Origin: F-183 sp964627455
GTDB taxonomy: Bacteria; Acidobacteriota; Terriglobia; Bryobacterales; Bryobacteraceae
Reading direction: 5' to 3'
Length of the DNA stretch: 64,000 bases
Assembly (NCBI GenBank): GCA_964627455.1
Contig: CAZVKC010000021.1
Location: 37,011 to 101,010 of the forward strand
Both the position numbers and the translations under genes were made by a program. A model generated the notes under the pieces. The model searched no databases and was not told the DNA's origin. It saw only the letters and a program-made list of their open reading frames with translations. Each line of letters opens with the position of its first letter. The stretch's first letter is position 1. This document shows positions 54,010 through 63,920 of the stretch, piece after piece.

Positions 54010-54543
54010 ATGCGGTACATCTCTGCCTTGTTGCTTGTCCTGGCCGCGTCCCCGGCGGCCTTCGCTGCTGGAACTCCCAGCGGCGCCTGGGTCGAAGGTG
54101 AAATCGGACTCCGCCTCAACGCGATTCCCGAAGGCTCCGCTGTGCACGCGGCCGGCCTCCACATCGGCGACGTCCTGCAAGCCGATCAAGCGTCGGTTCA
54201 CCGCTTCAACCAACAAACCGGGTCCTACACGCGCGACACCGTGGAACTCGCCATGGACACCGCCCGCCGCGGCCCCGGCATCACCGGCGAAACCGGCTTC
54301 CTCGTGACAAGCGTCCCGCCGGATTCCCTCGCCGCAAAAGCGGAACTCCAGCCCGGCGACTTCATCGCCAGGATCGACGAACAGCCGGTCCACTCCCTCG
54401 CGGACCTCGCCCGGGTCCGCCATGCCTGTGAAGCGCGCGTCCCGGTGAGCATCTACCTCATCCGCTGGATCCCCGAGCAGCGCACCTTCATGCACGCCGT
54501 CTCCCGCCGCAACTTCCACGCGACACCGGCGCAGCCGGATTAA
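54010..54543 (+). CDS. Small exported PDZ-domain protein
   Basis: 177 residues with a signal peptide (RYISALLLVLAASPAAFA). Two PDZ-like units can be seen: residues about 25-55 (GEIGLRLNAIPEGSAVHAAG, LHIGDVLQADQ) and about 95-150 (GFLVTSVPPDSLAAKAELQP, GDFIARIDEQPVHSLADLAR). There is no protease domain, so it is probably a periplasmic peptide-binding or adaptor protein. Its stop overlaps by 4 bases the end of the convergent TPR gene. The binding partner is unknown. Confidence 0.8.
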   Translation: MRYISALLLVLAASPAAFAAGTPSGAWVEGEIGLRLNAIPEGSAVHAAGLHIGDVLQADQASVHRFNQQTGSYTRDTVELAMDTARRGPGITGETGFLVTSVPPDSLAAKAELQPGDFIARIDEQPVHSLADLARVRHACEARVPVSIYLIRWIPEQRTFMHAVSRRNFHATPAQPD

Positions 54544-55715
54544 CTGTCGCCGTTGACCCGCCGGTACGGCTTCGATTTGTATCCCTTGGATTCCTTCGCG
54601 ACCTCGGACTTCGGGGCCAGTTCTATCGCCTTGTCATAAGCCGCAACCGCGTCTTTCCGTTGTCCCAGCATGTCGTTAATCTGCCCCAGCCGCATCCACG
54701 CCAGCACCGCCGTTGCGAGATTCAACTTCGCCACGCCCGCCGTCGCAATTTTCATCGACTGCAGCGCTGCCGGAAAATCGCGATACCAGAACAGGAAATT
54801 CCCCCGCGCATACGCCACGCGCTCCTGCGGCACCCGTTCGAACCCGTTCTGCTTCTTCACCCGCTTCGCTTCGATCTGATCCAGCACCGCAATCGCATGC
54901 TCGCGATCGCCAAGGTCCGCGTACATCTGCACCATCTCGAACGGCAGCAGATAATTGCGTGGAAACCGGTCGCTCAGCGTACTCAACAGCGGAATTGCCT
55001 CCGCCGGACGCCGCTCCCTGCGATAGATCGTCGCCAGCACGATCTGCGCATCCACGCGATTCGTCTTCCCGTAAATCTCCACCTTCTTCAGCATCTCGAT
55101 GCCCTTGGTGCGATCTCCGCGGAAGCCCATGAAGAATCCGATGAACCGTAGCGTCCGCGGCAAACTTCCCACCACATACTGATGTACGCCCTGCACCAGC
55201 AGCGCATCGATGAACTCCGGATCGATCTCCGTTGCCTTCTCGTGATACTTGCGCGCCTTCGCCGCGCTGCTCAGCGCATCCGACCACGCCTTGCGAACCA
55301 GAAAATCATAATTCGCCTTCAACCCGTACGCGACCCCGATTGCATACAGCGCCTGCTTGTCCTTCTCGTCTTTCCGCAGCCGCTCCTCGCAAATCGAAAT
55401 CGATCGGGCGATTGAATCTGCGAACTTCTGCTGGCTCTCCGCCGTCGGATGCAAACCCTCGCGGCGCAGAAACGAATTCGTGCCCGTCACCAACTCGCTC
55501 TCGAGCGCGCCGTTGCGCAGCATCTCGGAATACAGAATCGTATGCGCGATGTGGTTATAGGATTCCGGATTGTTCGGCTCTACCGCGGCCTGCCGCTCGA
55601 ACTCCGCGAGCGCCAGGTCGAAGTCGAGGTTATAAAAGTGCTGGTACCCCGCCGTGATCTCCTGCGCATTTGCAGCAAAGACCGCGGCAGCCAGCACGAG
55701 CAGTAATCTCCGCAT
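54540..55715 (-). CDS. Exported TPR protein
   Basis: 391 residues from ATG 55715, chosen for the signal peptide (RRLLLVLAAAVFAANAQ). TPR-like helix pairs are spread over the protein: HFYNLDFDLALAEFERQAAV with EPNNPESYNHIA, KARKYHEKATEIDPEFIDAL, AEAIPLLSTLSDRFPRNYLL, DAVAAYDKAIELAPKSEVA. It is probably periplasmic, a scaffold for protein contacts. It begins 4 bases after the stop of the permease gene on the same strand, so the two are likely co-transcribed. No enzyme motif is visible. Confidence 0.85.
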   Translation of the reverse strand: MRRLLLVLAAAVFAANAQEITAGYQHFYNLDFDLALAEFERQAAVEPNNPESYNHIAHTILYSEMLRNGALESELVTGTNSFLRREGLHPTAESQQKFADSIARSISICEERLRKDEKDKQALYAIGVAYGLKANYDFLVRKAWSDALSSAAKARKYHEKATEIDPEFIDALLVQGVHQYVVGSLPRTLRFIGFFMGFRGDRTKGIEMLKKVEIYGKTNRVDAQIVLATIYRRERRPAEAIPLLSTLSDRFPRNYLLPFEMVQMYADLGDREHAIAVLDQIEAKRVKKQNGFERVPQERVAYARGNFLFWYRDFPAALQSMKIATAGVAKLNLATAVLAWMRLGQINDMLGQRKDAVAAYDKAIELAPKSEVAKESKGYKSKPYRRVNGDS

Positions 55716-55719
55716 GTTC

Positions 55720-57654
55720 TCAATCACTGAGCAGATGGATGTACGGCCGCACATCCTCTTCCGGCGTGAACTCCCAGTACTTCAGCAAAATCGTGTACAC
55801 CATCAATCCCGTCTCACCCTCGCCGATGAACAGGAACCGCAGCGCTTGCGTAATCAGGTTCCGGCGCGTGAGCCCCAGGAACAGCGCTTCCGGATCCAGC
55901 AACTCGCTCAGGTACGCGATCGTGTTCGCGATCGCCGTCGCCTGCCACACGTTGATCACATACGAATCATCCTCGCGCAGCACCTGAATTTTCAACGGCG
56001 CGAAGAACTCGCTCCGGTTGTCGAGCAGGTACACGTGAACGAACGCCAGCGGCGCTTCGCTGCGGTAATGCTGGCGGATCTCCGCGGCTTTCGCCCGCCT
56101 GGCAGCCGGCGTATCCGTTCGGATCGGCACCAGGTTGACCTTCTTCCCGCTGATCGAATCCCATAGCTCCGCTGTTTCCGAATCCACGAACTTGAAGCCG
56201 CTCACACGCAGCTCCACCGACCGCCAGCCGCGGCTCGCCGTGCTGAATCCGACAATCGTCGCAATGAAAATGGACGCGATGATGATGCCGTCCGGACGTT
56301 CGCGCACGTTCTCAATGAGCGTGTAGCCGAACACCAGAGCAACCGCAGCGCAATACCGGCTCATCCCGCGGACCCCTTCGCGGTGCAGCGAAATCGATGC
56401 AGCCACCGCGGCCGAGAACATCAACGCCAGCACGCCCGTCGCATATGCGCCGCCTTGTGCTTCGACGTCCGCCTTGAAGATCAGCGTGACGATCACGTCA
56501 ATGCCGAGGATCAGCAAAATCAGCGGCCGTGAATACGCCACCCAGTTCGGCGCCATGCCGAGGCGCGGTAAATAGCGTGGAATCAAATGCAGCAGGCCCG
56601 CCATCGCCGAGGCGCCCGCGAACCACAAAATCAGAATCGTCGAGATGTCGTACACCGTGCCGAATCCCGCGCCCAGATACTTGTGCGCGAGGAATGCGAT
56701 CGCGCGGCCGCTCGCCTTGCCGCCGGCCTGGTAATCCGCCGGCGTCACCAGCAGCGTGGTTACAAAGCTCGACAGCATCAGCAGGACGCTCATGATGAGC
56801 GCCGCCGCGGCCAGCAATTTCTTGGTGTTTCCAATGCGCCCGCGTGGAACCGCCGCGTGATGGTCGTCCGCTGCGCCCTTCACCAGCGGCATCACCGAAA
56901 CGCCGGTCTCGAACCCGGACAATCCCAGCGCGAGCCTCGGAAAAATGAGCACCGATGCAATGAGCAATCCCGTCCAGTCGCCCTTCAACGTCAACGCCCG
57001 CTGCCAGTCCCCGAGCAGCGTCGGATGGTCGAAGATCTCGCCCGCGCATTTACCGAGCACCACGATATTCAGCAGCAGATAGGGGATCGCGACCAGCGCC
57101 GCGAAGCCGATTGCCTCCGAAAATCCCAGCAAAAACACCACCGCGAGCAGAATCAGCAATCCCAGCGTGATGATGATCTTGTGATCGCCGAGCAGCGGAT
57201 GCAACAGCGGATTCTCCACCGCGTGTTGTGCCGCGTCGGCTGCCGACAAGGTCATGGTTATGACGAAGTCCGTCGCTGCGAACCCCAGCAGCGCGAGCAC
57301 CAGCAGTCGTCCCTTCCAGCCGTCGAGCAGCGTTTCGAGCATCGCGATCGAGCCCTGCCCGACGAACGATCGATTCGCCACCTGCGCGTAAATCGGCAGC
57401 GCGCACGCCAACGTCACGGCAATCAGGATCGCCGTCGCCAGCGGAGCAATCGCGCCCGCGGCCAGCAACGCGATGCCCGGCTGGTAACCGAGCGTCGAAA
57501 AGTAGTCGACGCCCGTCAGCCACAGCACCGTGTACCAGGGATGTTGCGGTCCGTCGTGACCCTTCGGCGAATCCAATCGCTCGCCTTCAAATAACCAGCC
57601 CTCCGGCTTCGCCTGCGTTCGGAGGTGAGGTAACTCGGTGTGAGTTCGCGACAT
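55720..57654 (-). CDS. APC-superfamily permease with cytoplasmic C-terminal domain
   Basis: 644 residues. The N-terminal part WLTGVDYFSTLGYQPGIALL, AAGAIAPLATAILIAVTLAC and GQGSIAMLETLLDGWKGRLL, GFAATDFVITMTLSAADAAQ follow APC permeases of the kind related to potassium or amino acid importers (KUP/KimA-like). There are about 12 membrane helices up to residue 470. The last 150 residues form a soluble domain (FVHVYLLDNRSEFFAPLKIQ). The substrate is uncertain: K+ is suggested by similarity in layout, amino acids are the alternative. It precedes the TPR gene in one unit and is divergent from a CPA2 cation antiporter gene, which could point to shared ion homeostasis. Confidence 0.82.
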   Translation of the reverse strand: MSRTHTELPHLRTQAKPEGWLFEGERLDSPKGHDGPQHPWYTVLWLTGVDYFSTLGYQPGIALLAAGAIAPLATAILIAVTLACALPIYAQVANRSFVGQGSIAMLETLLDGWKGRLLVLALLGFAATDFVITMTLSAADAAQHAVENPLLHPLLGDHKIIITLGLLILLAVVFLLGFSEAIGFAALVAIPYLLLNIVVLGKCAGEIFDHPTLLGDWQRALTLKGDWTGLLIASVLIFPRLALGLSGFETGVSVMPLVKGAADDHHAAVPRGRIGNTKKLLAAAALIMSVLLMLSSFVTTLLVTPADYQAGGKASGRAIAFLAHKYLGAGFGTVYDISTILILWFAGASAMAGLLHLIPRYLPRLGMAPNWVAYSRPLILLILGIDVIVTLIFKADVEAQGGAYATGVLALMFSAAVAASISLHREGVRGMSRYCAAVALVFGYTLIENVRERPDGIIIASIFIATIVGFSTASRGWRSVELRVSGFKFVDSETAELWDSISGKKVNLVPIRTDTPAARRAKAAEIRQHYRSEAPLAFVHVYLLDNRSEFFAPLKIQVLREDDSYVINVWQATAIANTIAYLSELLDPEALFLGLTRRNLITQALRFLFIGEGETGLMVYTILLKYWEFTPEEDVRPYIHLLSD

Positions 57655-57739
57655 GATGTCTATCGTTCAGCCTAACATCGCAATCTTTCGACTCAATTGT
57701 TTCCCGTACCCCGTTGCGACGCTGTAGCATCTAACTGAA

Positions 57740-59449
57740 ATGGGTATTGCCGCAGATTTTTGTCTGATCGTCATCGCGGGGTTTCTCGGCGCGCTCCTTG
57801 CACGCGCCTTGCGGCTGCCCTTACTCATCGGATACGTGGCCGCGGGCGTGGCCGTGGGACCTCACACCATCGGACCCACCGTCTCCCAGATCCACGACAT
57901 CGAACTCCTCGCTGAAATCGGCGTCGCGCTTCTCCTCTTCTCCCTCGGTCTCGAAGTCTCGCTGGCGGACCTGAAGCCCGTGTGGCGCGTCGCCCTCATC
58001 GGCGGACCCATACAGGTGCTCCTCACCGGCCTCGCGGGCGGCGCCGCCGGCATGCTCCTCTTCGGCATCCCCGCCACCGAAGCCGCGTGGCTTGGCGCGA
58101 TGATCAGTCTGTCGTCAACGATGGTTGTGCTGAAGAACCTCGCGGCCTCGGGCGCTACATCCACGCTGGCCAGCCGCGTGATGATCGGACTGCTCGTCCT
58201 GCAGGACCTCGCCGTTGTGCCGATGCTCATCATCCTGCCGCAACTCGGCGAATGGCAGTCCGCCATCGGCAATGTGCTCAAAGCGTCGGGCGTCGCCGCG
58301 CTATTCCTCGGCGTCGCCATCCTGCTCGGATCCAAGTGGCTGCCGCGCATGATCGCGGTCATCGCGCATTGGGGATCCCGCGAACTCTTCCTCGTTGCGC
58401 TCGTCGCCATTGGAGTGGGTGTCGGCTTCGCAGCCCACGCCGTCGGCATTTCGTTTGCGCTCGGCGCCTTCATCGCCGGCGTCGTGCTCAGTGAATCCGA
58501 ACTCAGTCACCAGGCCCTGAGCGACATCATCCCCCTGCGCGACGTGTTCGGACTCCTCTTCTTCGTCTCCGTCGGCATGCTCTTCGATCCCGCGTATGTG
58601 ATCCGTTATCCGCTGCAGGTCTTCGCGATGGTCGCGATCGTCATCATCAGCAAAGCGGCGCTCACCGGCGGCATCGCGCGCGCCTTCGGCTACGGCAACC
58701 TCGCGCCGTGGATCGTCGGACTCGGCCTCGCGCAGATCGGAGAATTCAGCTTCGTTCTCGCCCGCTCCGGCCGCAGCCTCAACATTCTGTCCAAGAACAC
58801 CTACGATCTCGCGCTTAGTTGCACCATCCTCACCATCGCTGTTTCGCCGATGCTCGCTTCCATTGCGCCAGGCGTCGGACGCTTCGTGCGCAGCCGCTGG
58901 CGTGGAACAAAGGTTCTCGGCACCATCGCGCTGCAATCCGCGCATGCGAAAGATCACGTCGTCATAGGCGGCGCCGGTCGAACGGGATGCACGGTCGCCC
59001 ACATGCTGCAGAACGCCGGCATCCAGGTCGTGTTGATCGAGTTCGATCACAATCGCTATCGCGAGGGCGTGTTACAAGGCTTCACTTGCGTCTTTGGCGA
59101 TGTCACTCGGGAAGAGGTCCTGCATGCCGCCGGCCTGCATCATGCGCGGATGCTGATCCTCACCGCTCCCAGCACCGTCACCGGCCGCATGGCTCTCGAA
59201 CAGGCCCGCCGCATGCGCGCCGATCTTCCCGTCATCGCCCGCGCCGCCGACTGGATCGAGTTGGAAGAATGGCGCGCCGCACAAGTCGGCGGCGATGCGT
59301 CGACCTCTCATCTCGATCTCGTGCAACCCGAGTTCGAAGGTGGACTTCGCATGGCCGAACTCGCTCTGAAGCGCGTTGGAATCGACCCCAGCCACACCGG
59401 CAGCCTGCTGCGCGACGCCCGCGAAGGACGCCTGTTGTCCACCAGTTGA
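57740..59449 (+). CDS. CPA2-type monovalent cation:proton antiporter with RCK/TrkA-N domain
   Basis: 569 residues. Residues 1-375 contain about 12-13 membrane helices of the Na+/H+ exchanger family (LRLPLLIGYVAAGVAVGPHT, LLFSLGLEVSLADLKPVW, MISLSSTMVVLKNLAASGA, IGLLVLQDLAVVPMLIIL, FALGAFIAGVVLSESELSHQ). Residues about 405-520 are a TrkA-N/RCK domain with GGAGRTG and VVLIEFDHNR, which binds nucleotide and gates transport. The layout is that of KefB/YbaL-like K+ or Na+/H+ antiporters. Ion specificity is not decidable. It is divergent from the APC permease, 85 bases between starts. Confidence 0.92.
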   Translation: MGIAADFCLIVIAGFLGALLARALRLPLLIGYVAAGVAVGPHTIGPTVSQIHDIELLAEIGVALLLFSLGLEVSLADLKPVWRVALIGGPIQVLLTGLAGGAAGMLLFGIPATEAAWLGAMISLSSTMVVLKNLAASGATSTLASRVMIGLLVLQDLAVVPMLIILPQLGEWQSAIGNVLKASGVAALFLGVAILLGSKWLPRMIAVIAHWGSRELFLVALVAIGVGVGFAAHAVGISFALGAFIAGVVLSESELSHQALSDIIPLRDVFGLLFFVSVGMLFDPAYVIRYPLQVFAMVAIVIISKAALTGGIARAFGYGNLAPWIVGLGLAQIGEFSFVLARSGRSLNILSKNTYDLALSCTILTIAVSPMLASIAPGVGRFVRSRWRGTKVLGTIALQSAHAKDHVVIGGAGRTGCTVAHMLQNAGIQVVLIEFDHNRYREGVLQGFTCVFGDVTREEVLHAAGLHHARMLILTAPSTVTGRMALEQARRMRADLPVIARAADWIELEEWRAAQVGGDASTSHLDLVQPEFEGGLRMAELALKRVGIDPSHTGSLLRDAREGRLLSTS

Positions 59450-59524
59450 AGATCCGCTGCTCGATTCGATGGTTGAATTCGCGAGCCGTTTGCGCTTGAG
59501 AGGGATGAAAGAACTTCATTCTTC

Positions 59525-60844
59525 ATGCCTACCGCCGTTGAAAAACTATTGAAACTGACCGCTGCGTCGACTGCAAACGACATCCTCGCGCTACTGAATG
59601 AATTCGCAGCCGGCCCAAACGCCGAAGTGCGCGATTGGGTCAAAGCCAACATCGAGAGTGACAAAGAAAGTCTTGCTGTACCTTTGAATGTTGCAGTGGC
59701 CGCGCTTACGGGACTCGTGCGCGGAAGCAAATACTTCTTCACCGGCGATGCGGGCGGCCGCGAGTTTTCGGTCAATCCGTTTCTGCATCAACTGCGCAAA
59801 GCCATCGTCAGTTGCCCTGCGCTTGAACAGAAGCGCAAAGAGAACGCCAAGCTCTACCACTTCTATCCCGAATACCTGACGGCGAACCTCTCGGAACGCG
59901 TCGCCCGCATTGCGCTGGCGCACGCCGGCATGGATCCTTCCAACGACGAGTTCTTTCCGCTCTACTCCGTTGGCGGGTACTTCAGCGCCGAAGAGGTCAA
60001 GCGTGGACTCCCCGGGGCCGGCGCCGTCGGAACCACTTGCATCATGACAGCGCGCGCCGTCTATCACGCGGCCGGATGCTGCATGATCGGCGAACGTCCC
60101 ATCACCGTCAACACGCCGAATGGTCCCGATGTCGACCTCTCCCGGCCAAGCTTCAAGAGCCGCAGTTACCTGTCCAAAAAGACGAACACCTGGGTCAACG
60201 AGACCTATGCCGACCCGACCGTCCGGCGCACGGCTTTCGATGAGAACAACGAAAACAATCCGCCCACGCTCGATCTCGGCGACGTGTACTTCATTCAGGG
60301 CGACGGTGATGCCAAGTTCCTGTTGCGTCCCGACCGCCGTGATCTCGCCGGTCACGTCGGTATCATCGCTGCGGTGGAAGGGGCCCGCAAGTTCACCACC
60401 GTCGACGGCGGATCCGGCATGGGCAACCGCATCGACAAGAACCCCGGCAAGCAGTTGAAATTCTATAGCGACATCGGTTGGAGCTTCGGCGGCACGACAT
60501 CGTTCACTGAGGCTCAGTTGCTGCAGGTGAAGGCGGAAGTCGACAAGTACCAGTCTGACGACGCCGTAGAGGCATGGATCGCCGCCTCGGGCACTCCGGA
60601 CCAGAAACAGAACCTCAAAGCCGCGAAGCACAACCTCGACACCGCGCCCAACGAACAACTGAAGAAGATTTACGCGAAAAACTACCACATGGTGATTTCC
60701 AACACCCGCCGCCTGATCACATTGCTCGCCGGCAATAAAATCAAGGGTACGGTGCGCACCGTACAGGGCTGGTGGAAGCCCTCTCAGTATCAGGAGCTGA
60801 GTGTGGTAGGATCAGAACTAATCCTGCGCAAGCTGGCGTCGTAA
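59525..60844 (+). CDS. Unknown protein with papain-like (NlpC/P60/CHAP-type) catalytic pattern
   Basis: 439 residues. I do not recognise a named family. Residues 165-185 read GAVGTTCIMTARAVYHAAGC, with Cys172 at the start of a helix; residues 274-296 read LAGHVGIIAAVEGARKFTTV then DGGSG, giving His277 and Asp294. This Cys-His-Asp order and spacing is that of papain-like amidases such as NlpC/P60, CHAP or Tae-type effectors. No signal peptide is present. The first 150 residues and the C-terminal 100 (Lys-rich, ending VVGSELILRKLAS) show no known domain. No T6SS, toxin or immunity gene is adjacent. There is no canonical ribosome site. A peptidoglycan or protein amidase is inference. Confidence 0.6.
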   Translation: MPTAVEKLLKLTAASTANDILALLNEFAAGPNAEVRDWVKANIESDKESLAVPLNVAVAALTGLVRGSKYFFTGDAGGREFSVNPFLHQLRKAIVSCPALEQKRKENAKLYHFYPEYLTANLSERVARIALAHAGMDPSNDEFFPLYSVGGYFSAEEVKRGLPGAGAVGTTCIMTARAVYHAAGCCMIGERPITVNTPNGPDVDLSRPSFKSRSYLSKKTNTWVNETYADPTVRRTAFDENNENNPPTLDLGDVYFIQGDGDAKFLLRPDRRDLAGHVGIIAAVEGARKFTTVDGGSGMGNRIDKNPGKQLKFYSDIGWSFGGTTSFTEAQLLQVKAEVDKYQSDDAVEAWIAASGTPDQKQNLKAAKHNLDTAPNEQLKKIYAKNYHMVISNTRRLITLLAGNKIKGTVRTVQGWWKPSQYQELSVVGSELILRKLAS

Positions 60845-60850
60845 TCGCAT

Positions 60851-60878
60851 TTGACAGGTATCGAAATAGTTCGATAAC
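60851..60878 (+). promoter_or_regulatory. rplM-rpsI promoter with dyad-symmetric possible operator
   Basis: TTGACA (60851-60856), a 16-base spacer and GATAAC (60873-60878) make a strong promoter. Between and into the -10 lies the perfect inverted repeat TATCGAA-ATAG-TTCGATA (60859-60876), a natural site for a dimeric repressor. The leader also has GGTTTC-GAC-GAAACC (60888-60902). GGAG at 60906-60909 is 13 bases from ATG, longer than usual. Confidence 0.6.
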
Positions 60879-60922
60879 CTAAATGAAGGTTTCGACGAAA
60901 CCACCGGAGTACGTCTGTCCCA

Positions 60923-61348
60923 ATGAAAACTCAGTTTCCGTCAAAGGACGGCATCGAGCGGTCCTGGCATGTAATTGATGCCAAGGACATGGTCCTCGGC
61001 CGAGTCGCCTCGCTCGCGGCGAACCTGCTGATGGGTAAGCATAAGGCCATTTACACGCCTTTTATCGACACGGGCGATCACGTCATCGTGTTGAATGCTT
61101 CCAAGGTGCGGTTGACGGGCCGCAAAGAAGAGCAAAAAATGTATCGGTATCACACCGGGTATCCCGGTGGACTGGTCGAGCGCACTGCCAAGGAACAGCG
61201 CGCCACCCGGCCGGTGAAGATGTTGGAAGACGCAATCGCTGGCATGCTGCCCAAGTCGAAGATGGGCAAGCATATGTACCGGAAGCTGAATGTGTACGCT
61301 GGGGACAAGCATCCTCACGCGGCCCAGAAGCCGGTAGCGGTTGCCTAA
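60923..61348 (+). CDS. rplM: 50S ribosomal protein L13
   Basis: 141 residues, typical L13 length. RSWHVIDAKDMVLGRVASLA, ANLLMGKHKAIYTPFIDTGD, HVIVLNASKVRLTGRK, YRYHTGYPGGLVERTA and AIAGMLPKSKMGKHMYRKLN are the conserved parts. It assembles early into the large subunit. It is followed after 25 bases by rpsI, the universal partner gene, so the two form one operon from the promoter at 60851. Confidence 0.98.
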   Translation: MKTQFPSKDGIERSWHVIDAKDMVLGRVASLAANLLMGKHKAIYTPFIDTGDHVIVLNASKVRLTGRKEEQKMYRYHTGYPGGLVERTAKEQRATRPVKMLEDAIAGMLPKSKMGKHMYRKLNVYAGDKHPHAAQKPVAVA

Positions 61349-61373
61349 GCTGTAACGAATTTTAAGGACGAGA

Positions 61374-61769
61374 ATGGCAGCACCTACGCAACATTTGGCG
61401 ACCGGGCGGCGCAAGCGGGCAGTGGCTCGCGTGTTCCTGCGCTCGGGCAAGGGGCAGATCATCGTGAATGATCGCCCGATCGAGAAATACTTTGTGAGCG
61501 AAGCCTCGCGCATGATCGTGCGCGCCCCTTTGCTCGCCACCGAGACCTCGGACAAGTTCGATGTGGTGATCCTCGCTGACGGCGGCGGTCCCTCGGGCCA
61601 GGCCGGAGCGGCTCGCCTGGGCATCGCCCGCGCACTGTGCGAATTCAACCTCGAACTGCGCGGCAAGCTGAAGTCCCTCGGTTTCCTGACTCGCGACGCC
61701 CGCGAGCACGAACGCAAGAAGTACGGTCAGAAGGGCGCCCGCAAGCGGTTCCAGTTCTCCAAGCGTTAA
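61374..61769 (+). CDS. rpsI: 30S ribosomal protein S9
   Basis: 131 residues. ATGRRKRAVARVFLRSGKGQ, IIVNDRPIEKYF, ADGGGPSGQAGAARLGIARA and the basic C-terminus GARKRFQFSKR, which reaches the ribosomal P site, are diagnostic. Ribosome site AAGGA lies 5 bases upstream of ATG 61374. It is the second gene of the rplM operon. Confidence 0.98.
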   Translation: MAAPTQHLATGRRKRAVARVFLRSGKGQIIVNDRPIEKYFVSEASRMIVRAPLLATETSDKFDVVILADGGGPSGQAGAARLGIARALCEFNLELRGKLKSLGFLTRDAREHERKKYGQKGARKRFQFSKR

Positions 61770-61788
61770 TCAGGTTTTCCTACCTTTT

Positions 61789-61823
61789 GGGCGGGCAGGA
61801 TTCGCATCTCGCGGATCCCGCCC
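61789..61823 (+). other. Strong hairpin between rpsI and rpsB
   Basis: GGGCGGG (61789-61795) pairs with CCCGCCC (61817-61823). Inside, ATTCGC pairs with GCGGAT, leaving a CAGG bulge. No T-tract follows, so it is not a standard terminator. It could be a processing site or part of the rpsB leader. The rest of the 200-base space to rpsB shows no confident promoter. Confidence 0.45.
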
Positions 61824-61969
61824 GTCTTCGAGCGTTAACCCAATAACCTCTGGCCTCCTCCGCAAAGCAGCCGCACCGCAAATCTCGCTTTGGGCCGCGG
61901 TATGTTGCCTTGCGATAAGACACCGATCGGGGAGAGCCGGATGAATCGACACGAAGAAGAGGAGTTTCT

Positions 61970-62878
61970 TTGCCTTCTATTAGTATGAAAGAATTGCTCG
62001 AAGCGGGCGTTCACTTCGGGCACCAGACCAAGCGCTGGAATCCAAAGATGAAGGAGTACATCTTTGGCGAACGCAACGGGATCTACATCATCGATCTCCA
62101 GAAGACGCTGAAGCTGTTCAAGGACGCGATGCGTTTCGTCGGCGAAATGGCCGCGCAGGGTAAGACCATCCTGTTTGTCGGCACCAAGCGCCAGGCGCAG
62201 GAAGCGATCGCGGAAGAAGCCGGCCGTTGCGGTATGTACTACGTGAACAACCGCTGGCTCGGCGGACTGCTGACCAACATGGTCACCGTCCAGCGCTCCA
62301 TCAAGCGGCTCAAGGAACTCGACGCGATGGCCAACGAGCAGGGCTGGGAAGGCCGCTCGAAGAAGGAAGTCATCCGCCTCGAACGCGAGCGCAAGAGCCT
62401 CCAGCAGAACCTCGCCGGCATCAAGGAAATGCCCGGTCTTCCGGACGTGATGTTCGTCGTCGACTCCAACAAGGAATCGATCGCCGTCGCCGAAGCCCGC
62501 AAGCTCGGTATCCCGGTTGTCGCCGTCGTCGACACCAATTGCGATCCTGAAGAAGTCGATTACGTGATCCCCGGCAACGATGACGCGCTCCGCGCCATCC
62601 GCCTGTTCACCACCAAGATCTCCGACGCTGTCGTCGAGGGCCGCGCCCTCGCGACCGAGCACGAATTCACTGCCGAGAAGCTGGTGACCGAAGAGGGACA
62701 GATGGAAGAAGCCCTCCCCGCCGAATTCTCGCAGTACGCGGATCCGAACTACGCCGCGCAGTTGATGGCCGAAACGCTCTCGTCCACGGCAGTGGCTGAA
62801 GACGCTCAGGCCCCGAAAAAGGGTCCGGCCGCCGAAAAGGCTGAAGAAGCCCAGCAGCCCGCCGCAGGCGAAAACTAA
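61970..62878 (+). CDS. rpsB: 30S ribosomal protein S2
   Basis: 302 residues, longer than the common 240-260 because of a C-terminal tail. TTG 61970 is chosen since GAGGAG lies 5 bases upstream; the next ATG (61985) is too far. Motifs: MKELLEAGVHFGHQTKRWNP, KEYIFGERNGIYIIDLQKTL, FVGTKRQAQEAIAEEAGRCG, YVNNRWLGGLLTNMVTVQRS, IPVVAVVDTNCDPEEVDYVI and GNDDALRAIRLFTTKISDAV. The last 60 residues are Ala/Glu/Pro-rich (AVAEDAQAPKKGPAAEKAEE) and likely disordered. It precedes tsf in the conserved order rpsB-tsf-pyrH. Confidence 0.97.
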   Translation: MPSISMKELLEAGVHFGHQTKRWNPKMKEYIFGERNGIYIIDLQKTLKLFKDAMRFVGEMAAQGKTILFVGTKRQAQEAIAEEAGRCGMYYVNNRWLGGLLTNMVTVQRSIKRLKELDAMANEQGWEGRSKKEVIRLERERKSLQQNLAGIKEMPGLPDVMFVVDSNKESIAVAEARKLGIPVVAVVDTNCDPEEVDYVIPGNDDALRAIRLFTTKISDAVVEGRALATEHEFTAEKLVTEEGQMEEALPAEFSQYADPNYAAQLMAETLSSTAVAEDAQAPKKGPAAEKAEEAQQPAAGEN

Positions 62879-62888
62879 TCACTCCGGC

Positions 62889-62917
62889 AGCCCCTTCCCA
62901 CTCGTGCTGAAGGGGCT
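62889..62917 (+). other. Intercistronic hairpin between rpsB and tsf
   Basis: AGCCCCTTC (62889-62897) pairs with GAAGGGGCT (62909-62917) across an 11-base loop. There is no T-tract, so it probably tunes read-through or RNA stability between rpsB and tsf rather than ending transcription. Confidence 0.55.
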
Positions 62918-62962
62918 TCATCCGGCTACTTGTTACAGTTCGAACACAATCACAGGAGAACT

Positions 62963-63856
<894 letters not shown>

Positions 63857-63867
63857 GTAACGAATCG

Positions 63868-63899
63868 AAAGGGACGGTTTGCTGACCGTCCCTTTTTTG
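63868..63899 (+). terminator. Rho-independent terminator after tsf
   Basis: GGGACGGT (63871-63878) and ACCGTCCC (63885-63892) form a perfect 8-bp stem with a 6-base loop, followed by TTTTTTGTTG. Flanking AAA/TTT extends the stem. It separates rpsB-tsf from pyrH. Confidence 0.92.
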
Positions 63900-63920
63900 T
63901 TGTTTGTGGGAGCAACCGGA

